The notes beneath the pieces were generated by a model. The model was not told the DNA's origin and did not search any database. It was given only the letters and a program-made list of their open reading frames with translations. Shown in pieces: positions 56,617 through 64,000 of a stretch of DNA of 64,000 nt. Origin of the DNA: Vibrio variabilis (GTDB taxonomy: Bacteria > Pseudomonadota > Gammaproteobacteria > Enterobacterales > Vibrionaceae); NCBI RefSeq assembly GCF_003263785.1, contig NZ_JYJK01000085.1, positions 18,081 through 82,080 on the forward strand, written 5' to 3'. The first letter of the stretch is position 1. Each line of letters opens with the position of its first letter. The position numbers and the translations under genes are program-made.

Positions 56617-57489
56617 AAAGTAAGTTTTATTGGACTGGGCGTTATGGGATACCCAATGGCAGGACACTTAGTGAAAGCAGGCTTTGAAGTGTGTGTGTTT
56701 AATCGCACGACAGAAAAAGCGCAGCGCTGGGCGAATGAATACGCGGGACAATATGCAGAGTCGGTAGCGGAATGTGTCAAAGATGCGGATGTTGTGGCGG
56801 TCTGTGTGGGCAACGACGATGATGTTCGTCAGATGACGACAGCAGAGCAGGGCGCGATTGCATCAATGAAATCGGGTTCGGTGCTCGTTGATCACACTAC
56901 GACGTCGGCAACCTTGGCTGAAGAGTTGGGAGCGGCATGTGAAAGCGCTGGGATTCGTTTTATGGATGCCCCGGTTTCCGGTGGTCAAGCGGGCGCGGAA
57001 AATGGCGTGCTGACCATTATGTGTGGTGGTGACGCTCAAACCTTCGATGCCCTTCAACCTATTTTTGATGCTTATGGCAAGTCTTCGGTACTGATGGGAG
57101 AGGTGGGTCAAGGTCAGCGTGCAAAAATGGTGAACCAAGTATGTATTGCTGGCGTGCTTACTGGGCTTTCAGAAGGTTTACTGCTGGCTCAAAAGAGTGG
57201 CTTAGACATTCCTTCGCTGGTGGATTGCTTGAAAAATGGCGCAGCAGGTTCGTGGCAGATGGAAAATCGTGCCAAAACCATGGACAAAGAACAGTATGAT
57301 TTTGGCTTTGCCATCGATTGGATGATTAAGGATTTGGGTTTCTGTTTGGATGAGGCTCAAAAGCAGGGTGTTGCATTGCCTTTGACGCAGCAATCTATCG
57401 AGCGTTATCGCGCTTTGTCGGAGTCAGGTGAGGGGCGCTCTGATACGTCGGTACTGTTTAAAGCGGTGCGAGCAGACGCAGAGAAATAA
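56613..57489 (+). CDS. beta-hydroxyacid dehydrogenase (3-hydroxyisobutyrate / tartronate-semialdehyde reductase family)
   Basis: About 291 residues after a one-base repair. The true start is probably the ATG at 56613, with AGGAG upstream. Its A4 run should be A3, giving MKVSFIGLGVMGYPMAGHLV with the Rossmann motif GLGVMGYPMA. As written, the frame starts only at MGYPMAGHL. Family motifs are DAPVSGGQAGAENG (substrate-binding) and GQGQRAKMVNQ with the catalytic lysine. The enzyme reduces or oxidises a small 2- or 3-hydroxyacid with NAD(P). The exact substrate cannot be told; glyoxylate or succinic-semialdehyde reductases belong to the same family. It follows a LysR remnant. Confidence 0.8.
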
Positions 57490-57491
57490 CC

Positions 57492-57504
57492 TTTACAGTG
57501 TAAA
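57492..57504. promoter_or_regulatory. parS2 centromere site
   Basis: TTTACAGTGTAAA, a perfect consensus match, three bases after the dehydrogenase stop codon. It is the only parS2 seen to the right of rctB. Confidence 0.85.
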
Positions 57505-57546
57505 TAGGGTGAGCAGGATGTTGAGAGGCTGTGACTTGGCGGCTAA

Positions 57547-57932
57547 TCAATCGATGCGACAATTATCGCAACGCTTTTTGCCCGTAAGCCAGCCCGACAC
57601 CGTATAGCGGTGGCGGGCAAATTTCAGGTAACACCAATCACATATTGGCCTGAGCAAAGGCCAGCGCGTAAAAGCGTAATAGTGTCCTCGGCCGACAAGG
57701 CGCCATGCTTGGTACGTGACGTCTAATCCCTCCCAAAGTACCCCGTTTTCGTCATAGGCATGCAATCGCTCCGAGGCTGCCTTCTGATCAATGTCTGGGT
57801 AGCTTCGAAGGCTTCAGAGAAAATGTCGACCAACTGAATAGCATTGTGGGTGTCATGCTTCTTCAGAGCGGTCATTTCTTTGACGCAAAGCGGGCACTGA
57901 CCATCGTAAAATAGGATGAGTGATGTCGGCAT
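57547..57932 (-). CDS. DCC-family (DUF393) thiol-disulfide oxidoreductase-like protein (one frameshift)
   Basis: About 128 residues after repair. The family's name motif is present near the start: LILFYDGQCPLCVKEM (DxxCPLC). The frame breaks near 57818; one added C gives YPDIDQKAASERLHAYDENG and connects to the conserved second half (GLDVTYQAWRLVGRGHYYAF, then PICDWCYLKFARHRY). A last CDNC pair ends the protein. DCC proteins are thought to be thioredoxin-like, yet no substrate is known. It is downstream of the DUF4344 gene on the same strand (13 bp), so the two are probably co-transcribed. Confidence 0.72.
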
Positions 57933-57945
57933 AGAACCTCAGCGA

Positions 57946-58709
57946 TTAACTACTGGTATTAGAATCTATATTTAATACTTGCTTCCAGTTGTAATCGATC
58001 TCTTGATACGTGGCGATACACTTATCTTTTTGTTCATCAAGATAGTCTTTTTCAATCTCGTCGAGTAAATTGCTGTGGCTGTCGGGATCGCTGCCATAAA
58101 CTAAGCATAAGGTACTGAAATAGCGCTGTAAGTCGAAGCTGTGCTCGCCAATGTATTCGTAAAAGTCATAGTAGTCGGGTCTATCTTCAGACTCAAAAGC
58201 GAACATGTCAGCCGCACTAATGGTCGCACCTGCTCCTTGTTCAACGTAATTTAGCATGATGACTGCAGCGAAATTATCGACGGCATCTTCTTCTTTGCCC
58301 AAAATTGGGATGCTTGATCGGCGATGTAAGCGTGCCCAGCTTCATGAAGTAGAGTGTGAAGCAGAGTGTCTGTGGCACCTTGTTGCGCAGGCTTTCCAAA
58401 TCGATTTTGATAGTCATTTTTGGTGAAGTAGTTAAGAGAGTCGGTATAAAATGCGTACGGCATGTGCACGGTATGCGTCGATGGATCATAGAGAGGACCG
58501 TCTTCGCCGCCATATTGCACAGTCAGCGCTTGATTGAACGGGAAGTAGTCGTTGGACAGCTCGACCAGCAGCTCATTTGCACCGCTTTCTTTGATCGCCT
58601 GCTGCGCGGTTTTGTCCGCGGAAGATAGTGGCTGTTGGTAACTTATGGCGACTTCAGCATACGCTATTTGGGTAAGAAGCAAGCCAGTTGCGAGAGCAAT
58701 ACGTTTCAC
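57946..58709 (-). CDS. exported DUF4344 putative metallopeptidase (one frameshift)
   Basis: About 254 residues. Residues 1-18 are a signal peptide (MKRIALATGLLLTQIAYA). The zinc-peptidase motif HEXXH appears as LLHEAGHAYIADQ near residue 120. Past it the frame breaks near 58313, and one added A gives QAIPILGKEEDAVDNFAAVI, then MLNYVEQG. The E in KEEDAVD is a likely third metal ligand by comparison with similar peptidases. The C-terminal part has two cysteines (LCLVYGSDPD, DKCIATYQEID). Location should be periplasmic. The substrate is unknown. Confidence 0.72.
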
Positions 58710-59030
58710 GATAGTTCCCTTATTGTTTGTATTATTTAGTTAAATTAGTCGATCTTGCGAGATTGTGTTACCATTCGGCCTTAACCAGTGTAGTTATTCT
58801 TTTGGCCTAAGGCATCTCTATGTGTCTCAAAGGCTTCAATACACCCAGCGCGAGTCGTTTGGGTTGTCATTATGTCGACGCTTCCTCGGCACTCAAAAAG
58901 TTATGGATATAGAAACAAGGTCGTTTGGTGATTTTGCAGAGATCGCCAGCTATCCTATTTTTACTACACTAAAATATCGAATCGAAACCTCATTAAGGAA
59001 GATGAGCGATACAGCAAAAAAAGAGGTCAT
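58710..59030. other. intergenic region upstream of gltS
   Basis: About 320 bp between divergent genes. A weak open frame (58765-59034) runs through it, but it has no good ribosome site, recognisable family or plausible codon pattern, so I do not call a gene. Promoters for gltS and the DUF4344 gene must lie here; I could not place them. Confidence 0.4.
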
Positions 59031-60257
59031 ATGAACGACACCATCTCTGTTGGCACGTTAGAATCTTTTTTGATCGCAATCAGCGTTCTTTTTCTTGGTC
59101 ACATGATTAACAGCAAACTGCCTGTTCTTCGCAAGTACAATATTCCAGAGCCCATCGTCGGTGGCTTGATCGTCGCCATCATAATTACCGTGTTGCACTT
59201 CAACAATATCAATTTAGAGTTCTCACTACCGTTACAGAAGACCTTTATGTTGATGTTCTTTGCAACCGTGGGGTTGGCGGCCAATTACACTCAGTTGATG
59301 AAAGGTGGTGCCAAAGTTTTTGTGTTCCTTGCGATCGCCTCTATTTACATCATCATTCAAAACAGCGTCGGTGTCGGCCTGGCTACCATGCTTGGTCTAG
59401 AACCATTGATGGGGTTAATTGCCGGCTCTATCACGCTTTCTGGAGGCCATGGTACTGGTGCCGCGTGGTCCACGACGTTTACTGAAACTTACGGCATTGC
59501 AAATACGCTTGAAATTGCCATGGCTTCAGCAACGTTTGGTCTTATCATTGGCGGTATCATTGGTAGTCCCGTCGCGCAGCGCTTGATAGACAAGAATGAT
59601 TTTGAGTCTGAGTACGGACGCGGCAATGATACCCACGAGCGTTTTCCTGAGCTGGTTACCTACAATGAATACGAACGCGACCGAGTAACCGCTAAAAAGG
59701 TGGTTGAGGTTCTGTTTATCCTTCTTGTTTGTGTCACAGGCGCTAAGTATTTACACGAGTGGGTAAATACATTTGAAATCGAATGGTTGATGATCCCTGA
59801 CTTTGTTTACGCTCTGTTTATCGGTGTGTTCATTACTAACATATGTGAAGTGACAAAAAGCTACAAAGTGGATGCAGAGACTGTGGATATTCTTGGTACG
59901 GTTTCGCTTTCTCTTTTCCTAGCGATGGCTCTGATGAGCTTGCAGCTGTGGAATATCTTTGACTTGGCGATTCCATTCTTAGTTATTCTTGGTGTTCAAT
60001 CTGTCGTTCTGGCTATTTTCGCTTACTACGTTACCTTCCGTGTAATGGGTAAAAACTACGATGGAGCAGTGATTGCGGGTGGACACTGTGGCTTCGGCTT
60101 AGGTGCGACGCCAACCGCTGTCATGAACATGGGCTCGATCGTCAATCGCTTTGGCCCATCGCCTCAAGCCTTCATGGTGGTACCTATTGTTGGTGCGTTC
60201 TTTATCGACATCGTCAATCTCATCATCCTACAAGGGTTTATAGCCGTCATCGGTTAG
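59031..60257 (+). CDS. gltS: sodium/glutamate symporter
   Basis: A 408-residue inner-membrane carrier close in length and character to E. coli GltS (401). Two inverted structural halves each carry the pore motif: GSITLSGGHGTGAAWSTTF near residue 140 and AGGHCGFGLGATPTAVMNMG near residue 350. The protein starts with MNDTISVGTLESFLIAISVL and has about ten helices with a central charged loop (residues 188-220). It imports L-glutamate with sodium. Start is preceded by AAAAGAGG. A strong terminator follows. Confidence 0.92.
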   Translation: MNDTISVGTLESFLIAISVLFLGHMINSKLPVLRKYNIPEPIVGGLIVAIIITVLHFNNINLEFSLPLQKTFMLMFFATVGLAANYTQLMKGGAKVFVFLAIASIYIIIQNSVGVGLATMLGLEPLMGLIAGSITLSGGHGTGAAWSTTFTETYGIANTLEIAMASATFGLIIGGIIGSPVAQRLIDKNDFESEYGRGNDTHERFPELVTYNEYERDRVTAKKVVEVLFILLVCVTGAKYLHEWVNTFEIEWLMIPDFVYALFIGVFITNICEVTKSYKVDAETVDILGTVSLSLFLAMALMSLQLWNIFDLAIPFLVILGVQSVVLAIFAYYVTFRVMGKNYDGAVIAGGHCGFGLGATPTAVMNMGSIVNRFGPSPQAFMVVPIVGAFFIDIVNLIILQGFIAVIG

Positions 60258-60275
60258 CCTCAACCAAAGTTGTAT

Positions 60276-60305
60276 AAAGTCTCGTTTTTGCGAGACTTTT
60301 TTTCG
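60276..60305 (+). terminator. terminator of gltS
   Basis: Stem AAAGTCTCG / CGAGACTTT with a 6-base loop and a run of eight or more T. Confidence 0.88.
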
Positions 60306-60478
60306 TTTTTGAGACACATGGTAATCACTTCTTATTCATAGTTCCAAATGATGATCTAATCTGTTATCAAGGATTCAGTTACAAGGGAAGCTCACTTTTA
60401 AAAAAATAAAAAAAGGGTGAGTGGCTAGAGGAATTTACATGCGCCTGTTTAGCTGTCGGGTCGTTCAAGGAGTAGAAC

Positions 60479-63400
60479 ATGAGTGTGTTTACATTACATG
60501 GCTTAACGCAAGTTTCAGGTACATTAGTTATCGATGCCAATGGGCAATCGGTGGTTCTCCCGCTCGGAGCAAATCCTCGACCTGGCGATGTGGTCGTCCG
60601 TGTCCTCAATAATGAAGAGGTCGGAGATGAAATAAACATTGAGCTGGTTCAAGAAAATGGCTCGGCTGAGGAAATCGAACTCGACTCCGATGCTGAGGCT
60701 ATTATCGCTCAGATTGAGCAGGGTGAGGATCCGACCCAAAATGAAGAGCAGGCGACAGCGGCTGGTGGAGGCCTCAGTTCGAGCCTTGTGACTGTTGGCT
60801 CAGTAGCGCGAGTAGGCGATGAAACCATTGCCGTCACAAGGTTTGATACCTCTGGATTAGAGGCTCAAGGTTTAACGCAAACTCAGTCCCTTGCCCTATT
60901 GGACGCATTGGGGTTTGTGCCACCAGAAGTCACGGCGATTAACCTTGTGTCTGAAGAAACTGGAGTTGCAGAGGGCCAAAGCTTTGACTTTAGCGTTAGT
61001 TTGAGTGATGCGCCCCCTCTTGCCATCAACATTGTTATTCAGTTACCTGAATCCCTAGACGTTGACCTCAATGGTATAACGTTCAGCGAGGGTGTCACCT
61101 TGACGGGTAACCTCTTGAATGTCCCAGCCGGCGTATCTAGCTTCAATATTGTCATTCCTACAGTAGACGATGATATCGTTGAACCAACCGAAAATTACAG
61201 TTTGATTGTCGGTGGAGTCGAAGCTTCCGGTGACATTTATGACAATGATAAACCTGCGATCGAGTCTATCACACAAGGAGGCAGTGATGATGGTGTGGTG
61301 GAAGGTGGAAACTTAATATTTACCGTCGTGCTGTCTGAAGAAACTCTTACAGCCGTTGAATATGCGCTTGGACTTCCTTTATCTCCAGATGTTGACACCT
61401 CAAACGTCAGTTTTACCAATGGTGTCACGTTGACCGATGGCACTCTGAATGTGCCGATTGGTGTGACTACCTTCGACATTATCTTGCCGACAGTGGACGA
61501 CAACCTTGTAGAACCTACTGAGACCTACACATTGAATCTTGATGGCGTAGAGTCAACGGGTAGCATTGTTGATAACGATAAGCCTTCAGTGGTATCGATA
61601 GATGTCGGTGGTGATACCGATTCCGCTGTCGAAGGTGAGAGTCTTATTTTTGGTGTGACGCTCTCTGAAGCGACCTTGTTACCTGTCGAATACCCACTGA
61701 CGCTACCTGATTCCGATGATGTAAACACATCGAGCATTAGCTTCACCAATGGTGTGACGTTAGTGGATGGCAAGATCAATGTTCCAGTGGGCGTGACCAC
61801 CTTTGACATTATCCTCCCAACGGTGGACGACCAGCTTGTTGAGCCTACAGAAACCTATACGTTAAATGTCGATGGCGTAGAGTCTACAGGCAACATTCTC
61901 GATAACGATAAGCCATCAGTGACCTTGATTGATGTAGCCGGTGAGGATGACTCGGTAGTGGAAGGCAGTGACCTTGTCTTCAGCGTCACTTTATCTGAGC
62001 AAACACAATCTCCAGTGCAATACCCTCTAACCCTACCTGCCTCTCCCGATGTCGATACAACAAATCTTAGTTTTAGCAACGGCGTGACCTTGACCAACGG
62101 TATGCTCAATGTGCCAGCCGGTGTAACTACGTTCAATATCGTTGTGCCAACGGTGGATGATGAGCTTGTTGAGCCGACAGAAACCTACAGCGTATCTGTT
62201 GATGGTGTGGATTCTACAGGTGCAATCCAAGATAACGATAAGCCATCAATCAGCTCGATTGATGTGGTTGGTGGTGATGATTCTGTTGTTGAGGGTGACA
62301 ACCTTGTCTTCAATGTCACGCTCTCAGAGCAAACTTTGTCACCGGTGAAATACCCGTTATCACTCCCGGTATCTGAAGACGTTGATACGACCGATATCAG
62401 TTTCACCAACGGCGTAACACTAGTAGATGGCATGGTGAATGTGCCGATCGGTGTGACAACATTTGATATCGTGTTACCCACAGTGGATGATGACATTGTT
62501 GAGGCAACTGAAACCTATACCTTGTCGCTGGACGGTGTTGAGTCCACGGGCTCAATACTAGATAACGATAAGTCAACGGTCACTTCAGTTGCTATTTCTG
62601 ATGACACCGTCGAAGAAGGGGGAAACCTAGTTTTCACCGTGACGCTATCAGAAGAGACGCTTTCTCCCGTTGAGTATTCGCTAACCCTACCTGCATCGGA
62701 TGATGTCAACACTGCGGGTATCGAGTTCACCAACGGTGTTACCTTGGTCGGGGATGTGCTCAACGTACCAATTGGTGTTACAACATTCGATATTATCTTG
62801 CCGACAGTGGATGATGAGATTGTAGAGGCGACGGAGTTTTACGATCTTCAAGTTGATGGTGTTAGTTCAACCGGTACGATCTTAGACAACGACAAGCCAA
62901 CTATCACATCGATTGATGTTTCTGGTGATGATGATTCTGTTGTGGAAGGCAATAATTTAGTCTTCAGTGTGGTGCTTTCTGAAGAGACGCAATCGGCGGT
63001 CAACTATCAACTCGACTTGCCACTGTCTCCAGATGTCAGCATCTCTGATGTGAGTTTCTCTAACGACGTAACGCTTGTGGATGGCGTGCTTAATGTGCCA
63101 GCAGGTGTCACTCAATTTGATATTGTGCTGCCAACGGTCGATGACGAGCTTGTTGAGCCAACCGAAACCTATACGTTGTCTGTCGATGATGTCCAAGCCA
63201 CAGGCAGCATTTTAGATAATGACAAGCCATCTATCACTTCGATTGACGTTGCTGGCGACGATGACTCTGTCATTGAGGGCAACGATTTAGTTTTCAATGT
63301 CACGTTATCAGAGCAAACCTTATCACCGGTGGCATACCCTCTTACGTTGCCAGCATCCTCTGATGTCGACATTGCCAACATCAGCTTTACCAATGGTGTA

Positions 63401-64000
63401 ACGCTCGCAAATGGTATGTTAAATGTACCTGTTGGCGTCACAACGTTTGATATTGTTCTGCCGACTGAAGACGACACTATCGTCGAGCCAACTGAAACTT
63501 ACACGTTAACGTTAGATGGCGTTGAGTCGACTGGGACTATTCTCGATAATGATAAGCCTTCGATCGCGTCTATTGATGTTGCTGGTGGTGATGATTCAGT
63601 CATTGAGGGTAATGATCTCGTCTTCAATGTGACGTTGTCAGAGCAGACGCAATCACCCGTAGAATATCCACTAACTCTGCCTGCTTCCCCTGATGTCGAT
63701 ATTTCGAGTATTGGTTTCTCCGACGGCGTCACTTTGGCTGACGGTATGCTTAATGTGCCTATCGGCGTAACGACCTTCAATATCATTGTACCAACCGTGG
63801 ATGATGAACTGGTTGAGCCAACTGAGACTTACACATTAACTGTTGATGGTGTGGATGCGACAGGTAGCATTCTTGATAACGACAAGCCGTCGGTGACTTC
63901 GATCGAAGTCGCAGATACGGATGATTCTGTGCTTGAAGGCGACGACCTGGTCTTCAGTGTAACACTGTCTGAAGCCACCCAATCCCCAGTAGAATACCCT
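60479..64000 (+). CDS. giant LapA-type adhesin with retention module and Calx-beta-like repeats (partial, runs off the end)
   Basis: The frame is open from the ATG at 60479 (AAGGAG upstream) to the window's right edge: at least 1170 residues, with the C-terminus outside. Residues 1-75 resemble the N-terminal retention module that holds LapA-type adhesins in the outer membrane (LVIDANGQSVVLPLGANPRP). TAAGG near residue 100 fits the LapG protease site (TAAG). From about residue 155 on come tandem repeats of about 110 residues with consensus pieces SVVEGDNLVFNVTLSE, SFTNGVTL, LNVPIGVTTFDIVLPTVDD, VEPTETYTL and ILDNDKP, a Calx-beta-like, calcium-binding fold. Secretion by a type I system and a role in attachment or biofilm are expected. 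The c-di-GMP protein 4 kb upstream is a tempting but unproven partner. Confidence 0.85.
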   Translation, partial: MSVFTLHGLTQVSGTLVIDANGQSVVLPLGANPRPGDVVVRVLNNEEVGDEINIELVQENGSAEEIELDSDAEAIIAQIEQGEDPTQNEEQATAAGGGLSSSLVTVGSVARVGDETIAVTRFDTSGLEAQGLTQTQSLALLDALGFVPPEVTAINLVSEETGVAEGQSFDFSVSLSDAPPLAINIVIQLPESLDVDLNGITFSEGVTLTGNLLNVPAGVSSFNIVIPTVDDDIVEPTENYSLIVGGVEASGDIYDNDKPAIESITQGGSDDGVVEGGNLIFTVVLSEETLTAVEYALGLPLSPDVDTSNVSFTNGVTLTDGTLNVPIGVTTFDIILPTVDDNLVEPTETYTLNLDGVESTGSIVDNDKPSVVSIDVGGDTDSAVEGESLIFGVTLSEATLLPVEYPLTLPDSDDVNTSSISFTNGVTLVDGKINVPVGVTTFDIILPTVDDQLVEPTETYTLNVDGVESTGNILDNDKPSVTLIDVAGEDDSVVEGSDLVFSVTLSEQTQSPVQYPLTLPASPDVDTTNLSFSNGVTLTNGMLNVPAGVTTFNIVVPTVDDELVEPTETYSVSVDGVDSTGAIQDNDKPSISSIDVVGGDDSVVEGDNLVFNVTLSEQTLSPVKYPLSLPVSEDVDTTDISFTNGVTLVDGMVNVPIGVTTFDIVLPTVDDDIVEATETYTLSLDGVESTGSILDNDKSTVTSVAISDDTVEEGGNLVFTVTLSEETLSPVEYSLTLPASDDVNTAGIEFTNGVTLVGDVLNVPIGVTTFDIILPTVDDEIVEATEFYDLQVDGVSSTGTILDNDKPTITSIDVSGDDDSVVEGNNLVFSVVLSEETQSAVNYQLDLPLSPDVSISDVSFSNDVTLVDGVLNVPAGVTQFDIVLPTVDDELVEPTETYTLSVDDVQATGSILDNDKPSITSIDVAGDDDSVIEGNDLVFNVTLSEQTLSPVAYPLTLPASSDVDIANISFTNGVTLANGMLNVPVGVTTFDIVLPTEDDTIVEPTETYTLTLDGVESTGTILDNDKPSIASIDVAGGDDSVIEGNDLVFNVTLSEQTQSPVEYPLTLPASPDVDISSIGFSDGVTLADGMLNVPIGVTTFNIIVPTVDDELVEPTETYTLTVDGVDATGSILDNDKPSVTSIEVADTDDSVLEGDDLVFSVTLSEATQSPVEYP
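61241..64000 (+). repeat. 330-bp tandem repeats of the adhesin gene
   Basis: The DNA encoding DNDK(P) recurs at 61241, 61571, 61901, 62231, 62561, 62885, 63215, 63545 and 63875. Spacing is 330 bp except one unit of 324 bp. Eight complete units are visible and the array runs off the window. Units have diverged at many third positions, so this is an old array or one held under selection. Confidence 0.92.

Noticed and set aside
58765..59034. 89-codon open frame upstream of gltS
   Set aside because: No good ribosome site, no recognisable domain, and it overlaps the gltS start. It is kept only as part of the intergenic note.
61055..63786. Series of minus-strand open frames of 80-100 codons
   Set aside because: They repeat with the 330-bp period of the adhesin gene and are antisense shadows of its repeats.

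Overview
ORGANISM AND REPLICON. The window is very probably from a Vibrio-type bacterium (Vibrionaceae), spanning the replication origin of the secondary chromosome (chromosome II). The direct evidence is a rctB gene (49208-51178) beside a parA2-parB2 pair (45776-47978). The intergenic region between them carries six TGATCA iterons spaced 22-23 bp apart, a perfect DnaA box and an ATCA-rich candidate unwinding region. Seven copies of the 13-bp palindrome TTTACANTGTAAA, the published parS2 consensus, are scattered over 35.2-57.5 kb. Genes right of rctB (PA3496-like, DUF3283, YebC/YeeN-type) match the usual right flank of ori2 as I recall it.

LAYOUT. (1) 1-2.1 kb: end of a response-regulator or hybrid kinase, a DUF445 membrane protein and KdgR. 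(2) 2.1-28 kb: a carbohydrate-utilisation locus for a sulfated, rhamnose- and uronate-containing polysaccharide, most plausibly ulvan. It holds a secreted beta-helix protein, a sodium/solute symporter, FucO, a TauE-like exporter, a broken Crp-type regulator, two DUF202 proteins, an anaerobic sulfatase-maturing enzyme, the operon rhaB-rhaA-rhaD-rhaM-sulfatase, two exported BNR-type lyases (PL25-like and PL24-like), a KdgM-type porin, a DJ-1 protein, a second rhamnulokinase, a RhaS-like AraC regulator and a cytoplasmic GH88 unsaturated glucuronyl hydrolase. (3) 26.4-43.3 kb: accessory and housekeeping genes (SnoaL-like protein, AraC pair, MATE pump, LysR with an alkylsulfatase, YegD, thioesterase, ZntB, TetR with an oxidoreductase, LpdA, SoxR, DUF342). 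(4) 43.5-53.1 kb: parS2 cluster, tmcA, parB2, parA2, ori2, rctB and flank. (5) 53.2-60.3 kb: a LacI-like/PAS/GGDEF/EAL protein, an RctB-site-like inverted repeat, a LysR remnant, a beta-hydroxyacid dehydrogenase, DCC and DUF4344 proteins and GltS. (6) 60.5 kb to the end: the start of a giant LapA-type adhesin with 110-residue Calx-beta-like repeats.

HOW THE GENES WORK TOGETHER (inference). Exported lyases would cut the polymer. The KdgM-type porin and the SSS symporter would bring in unsaturated oligosaccharides or sugars. Cytoplasmic GH88 would remove the unsaturated uronate, and the leaderless sulfatase, activated by the maturase, would remove sulfate from rhamnose units. RhaM/A/B/D would yield DHAP plus L-lactaldehyde, and FucO would reduce the aldehyde to propanediol. 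TauE could export sulfur oxyanions. KdgR, a Crp-like protein and AraC proteins are the likely regulators.

SEQUENCE QUALITY. More than twenty genes carry single-base frameshifts, mostly one base missing from a short homopolymer, and they hit conserved genes such as tmcA and yebC. I treat most as probable sequencing errors and give full-length coordinates. I saw no tRNA, rRNA, CRISPR array, insertion sequence or phage.
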